13,421 bases of DNA from Chlamydiota bacterium (lineage in GTDB: Bacteria > Auribacterota > UBA3054 > B51-G9). The position numbers and the translations under genes were made by a program. The stretch lies in contig JAUVKG010000030.1 of the NCBI GenBank assembly GCA_030596365.1, positions 1-13,421 on the forward strand, written 5' to 3'. A model generated the notes under the pieces. It was not told the origin of the DNA, ran no database searches, and saw only the letters and a program-made list of their open reading frames with translations. How positions within the stretch are numbered: position 1 is the first letter of the stretch; each line of letters begins with the position of its first letter. Positions 13,136 through 13,421 of the stretch are shown piece by piece.

Positions 13136-13413
13136 GTTTTAATTCTTTTAACTTTTTACTTGAGAGTTGAAAATTCGATATGAACGCGGGTACGGCGTTA
13201 CTTCGTTAGGGAACTTCTTTTTGATATTTAAATATAAATCTCAATTTCGCCCGAAAATCTCCGGGCGCTTCGCGAACTCTCCTAACGAAGTAACATGTAC
13301 TCATGGCCACTACCAATTTTCAAGTTTAAGATTTTATTACTTTTCTAACACCATTTCAGAAATAACTTTTTACTACCAGCCCAAAGCAAGGATGCTTTGG
13401 TTACTATAAATAA
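13047..13413 (-). mobile_element. Inferred integron cassette D without a recognisable gene
   Basis: A 367-bp segment whose right end (plus strand AAATAAC, 13408-13414) equals the R'' box of its attC (13129-13135 as GTTATTT), giving the same start-to-R'' complementarity as cassettes A and B. Apart from the attC it holds no convincing gene. It contains a 14-bp inverted repeat (13197-13210 and 13281-13294) enclosing a CGCCCG/CGGGCG hairpin, and a CCAAAGC/GCTTTGG hairpin at about 13380-13400. The next attC, of which only the R' end and part of the spacer are visible, runs off the window. Confidence 0.6.
13197..13294. repeat. 98-bp inverted-repeat element in the gene-less cassette
   Basis: GTTACTTCGTTAGG (13197-13210) recurs exactly inverted as CCTAACGAAGTAAC (13281-13294). 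Inside, CGCCCG (13248-13253) pairs with CGGGCG (13262-13267) around an 8-nt loop. It could be a MITE-like insertion, a structured RNA or a degenerate recombination site; the 70-bp interval has no gene. Confidence 0.65.
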
Positions 13414-13421
13414 CATTTAAT

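Noticed and set aside
13167..13409. Plus-strand 80-residue open frame in the gene-less cassette
   Set aside because: It starts at a TTG without a ribosome-binding site, runs through the inverted repeats and both hairpins, lies against the cassette polarity and resembles no protein I know.

Overview
The window is a 13.4 kb piece of an AT-rich bacterial chromosome. Signal peptides, a lipobox, TlpA-type and aquaporin proteins point to a Gram-negative cell. A UroD-family methyltransferase next to a poly-ferredoxin and an acetolactate decarboxylase suggest anaerobic or fermentative metabolism. I cannot name the lineage from sequence alone. The heptanucleotide repeats and a small Gly-rich secreted protein weakly suggest the PVC group (Lentisphaerota/Kiritimatiellota-like).

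Layout: (1) 1-4214, plus strand: a purine-synthesis operon, purD, a membrane-anchored TPR protein and guaB, tightly packed and flanked by heptanucleotide repeat tracts in opposite orientation, each with a GC-rich hairpin. (2) 4374-7262: two unrecognised secreted proteins that converge on one 8-bp palindromic stop, a divergent regulatory region with two clear sigma70-type promoters, a TlpA/ResA-like thioredoxin, its intrinsic terminator and a REP-like double hairpin. (3) 7263-11777, minus strand: an Fe-S protein and a UroD-family methyltransferase, then aqpZ, a lipoprotein acetolactate decarboxylase and a translationally coupled SAM methyltransferase; by eye this block is richer in GC than its flanks. 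(4) 11856-13421: an integron gene-cassette array.

The array is the highlight. Three attC-type recombination sites (73, 95 and 95 bp) share R boxes, 6-nt spacers and L boxes with one unpaired base. They bound two cassettes that each carry a type II toxin-antitoxin pair: a RelE/ParE-like toxin with its antitoxin, and hicBA. A third cassette carries no recognisable gene but holds long inverted repeats. In each cassette the R box of its attC is the exact reverse complement of the 7 bases at the cassette's own start, as expected of excised, circularised integron cassettes. All four TA genes lie on the minus strand, each pair ends against its attC, and the unpaired base lies in the same arm throughout. 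Together these put the integrase and attI to the right of the window. Both TA cassettes have their own near-consensus promoter, and that of the RelE-type cassette appears to give a leaderless mRNA. Integrase and attI are not visible here, so within this window the array is a cluster of attC sites lacking an integrase.
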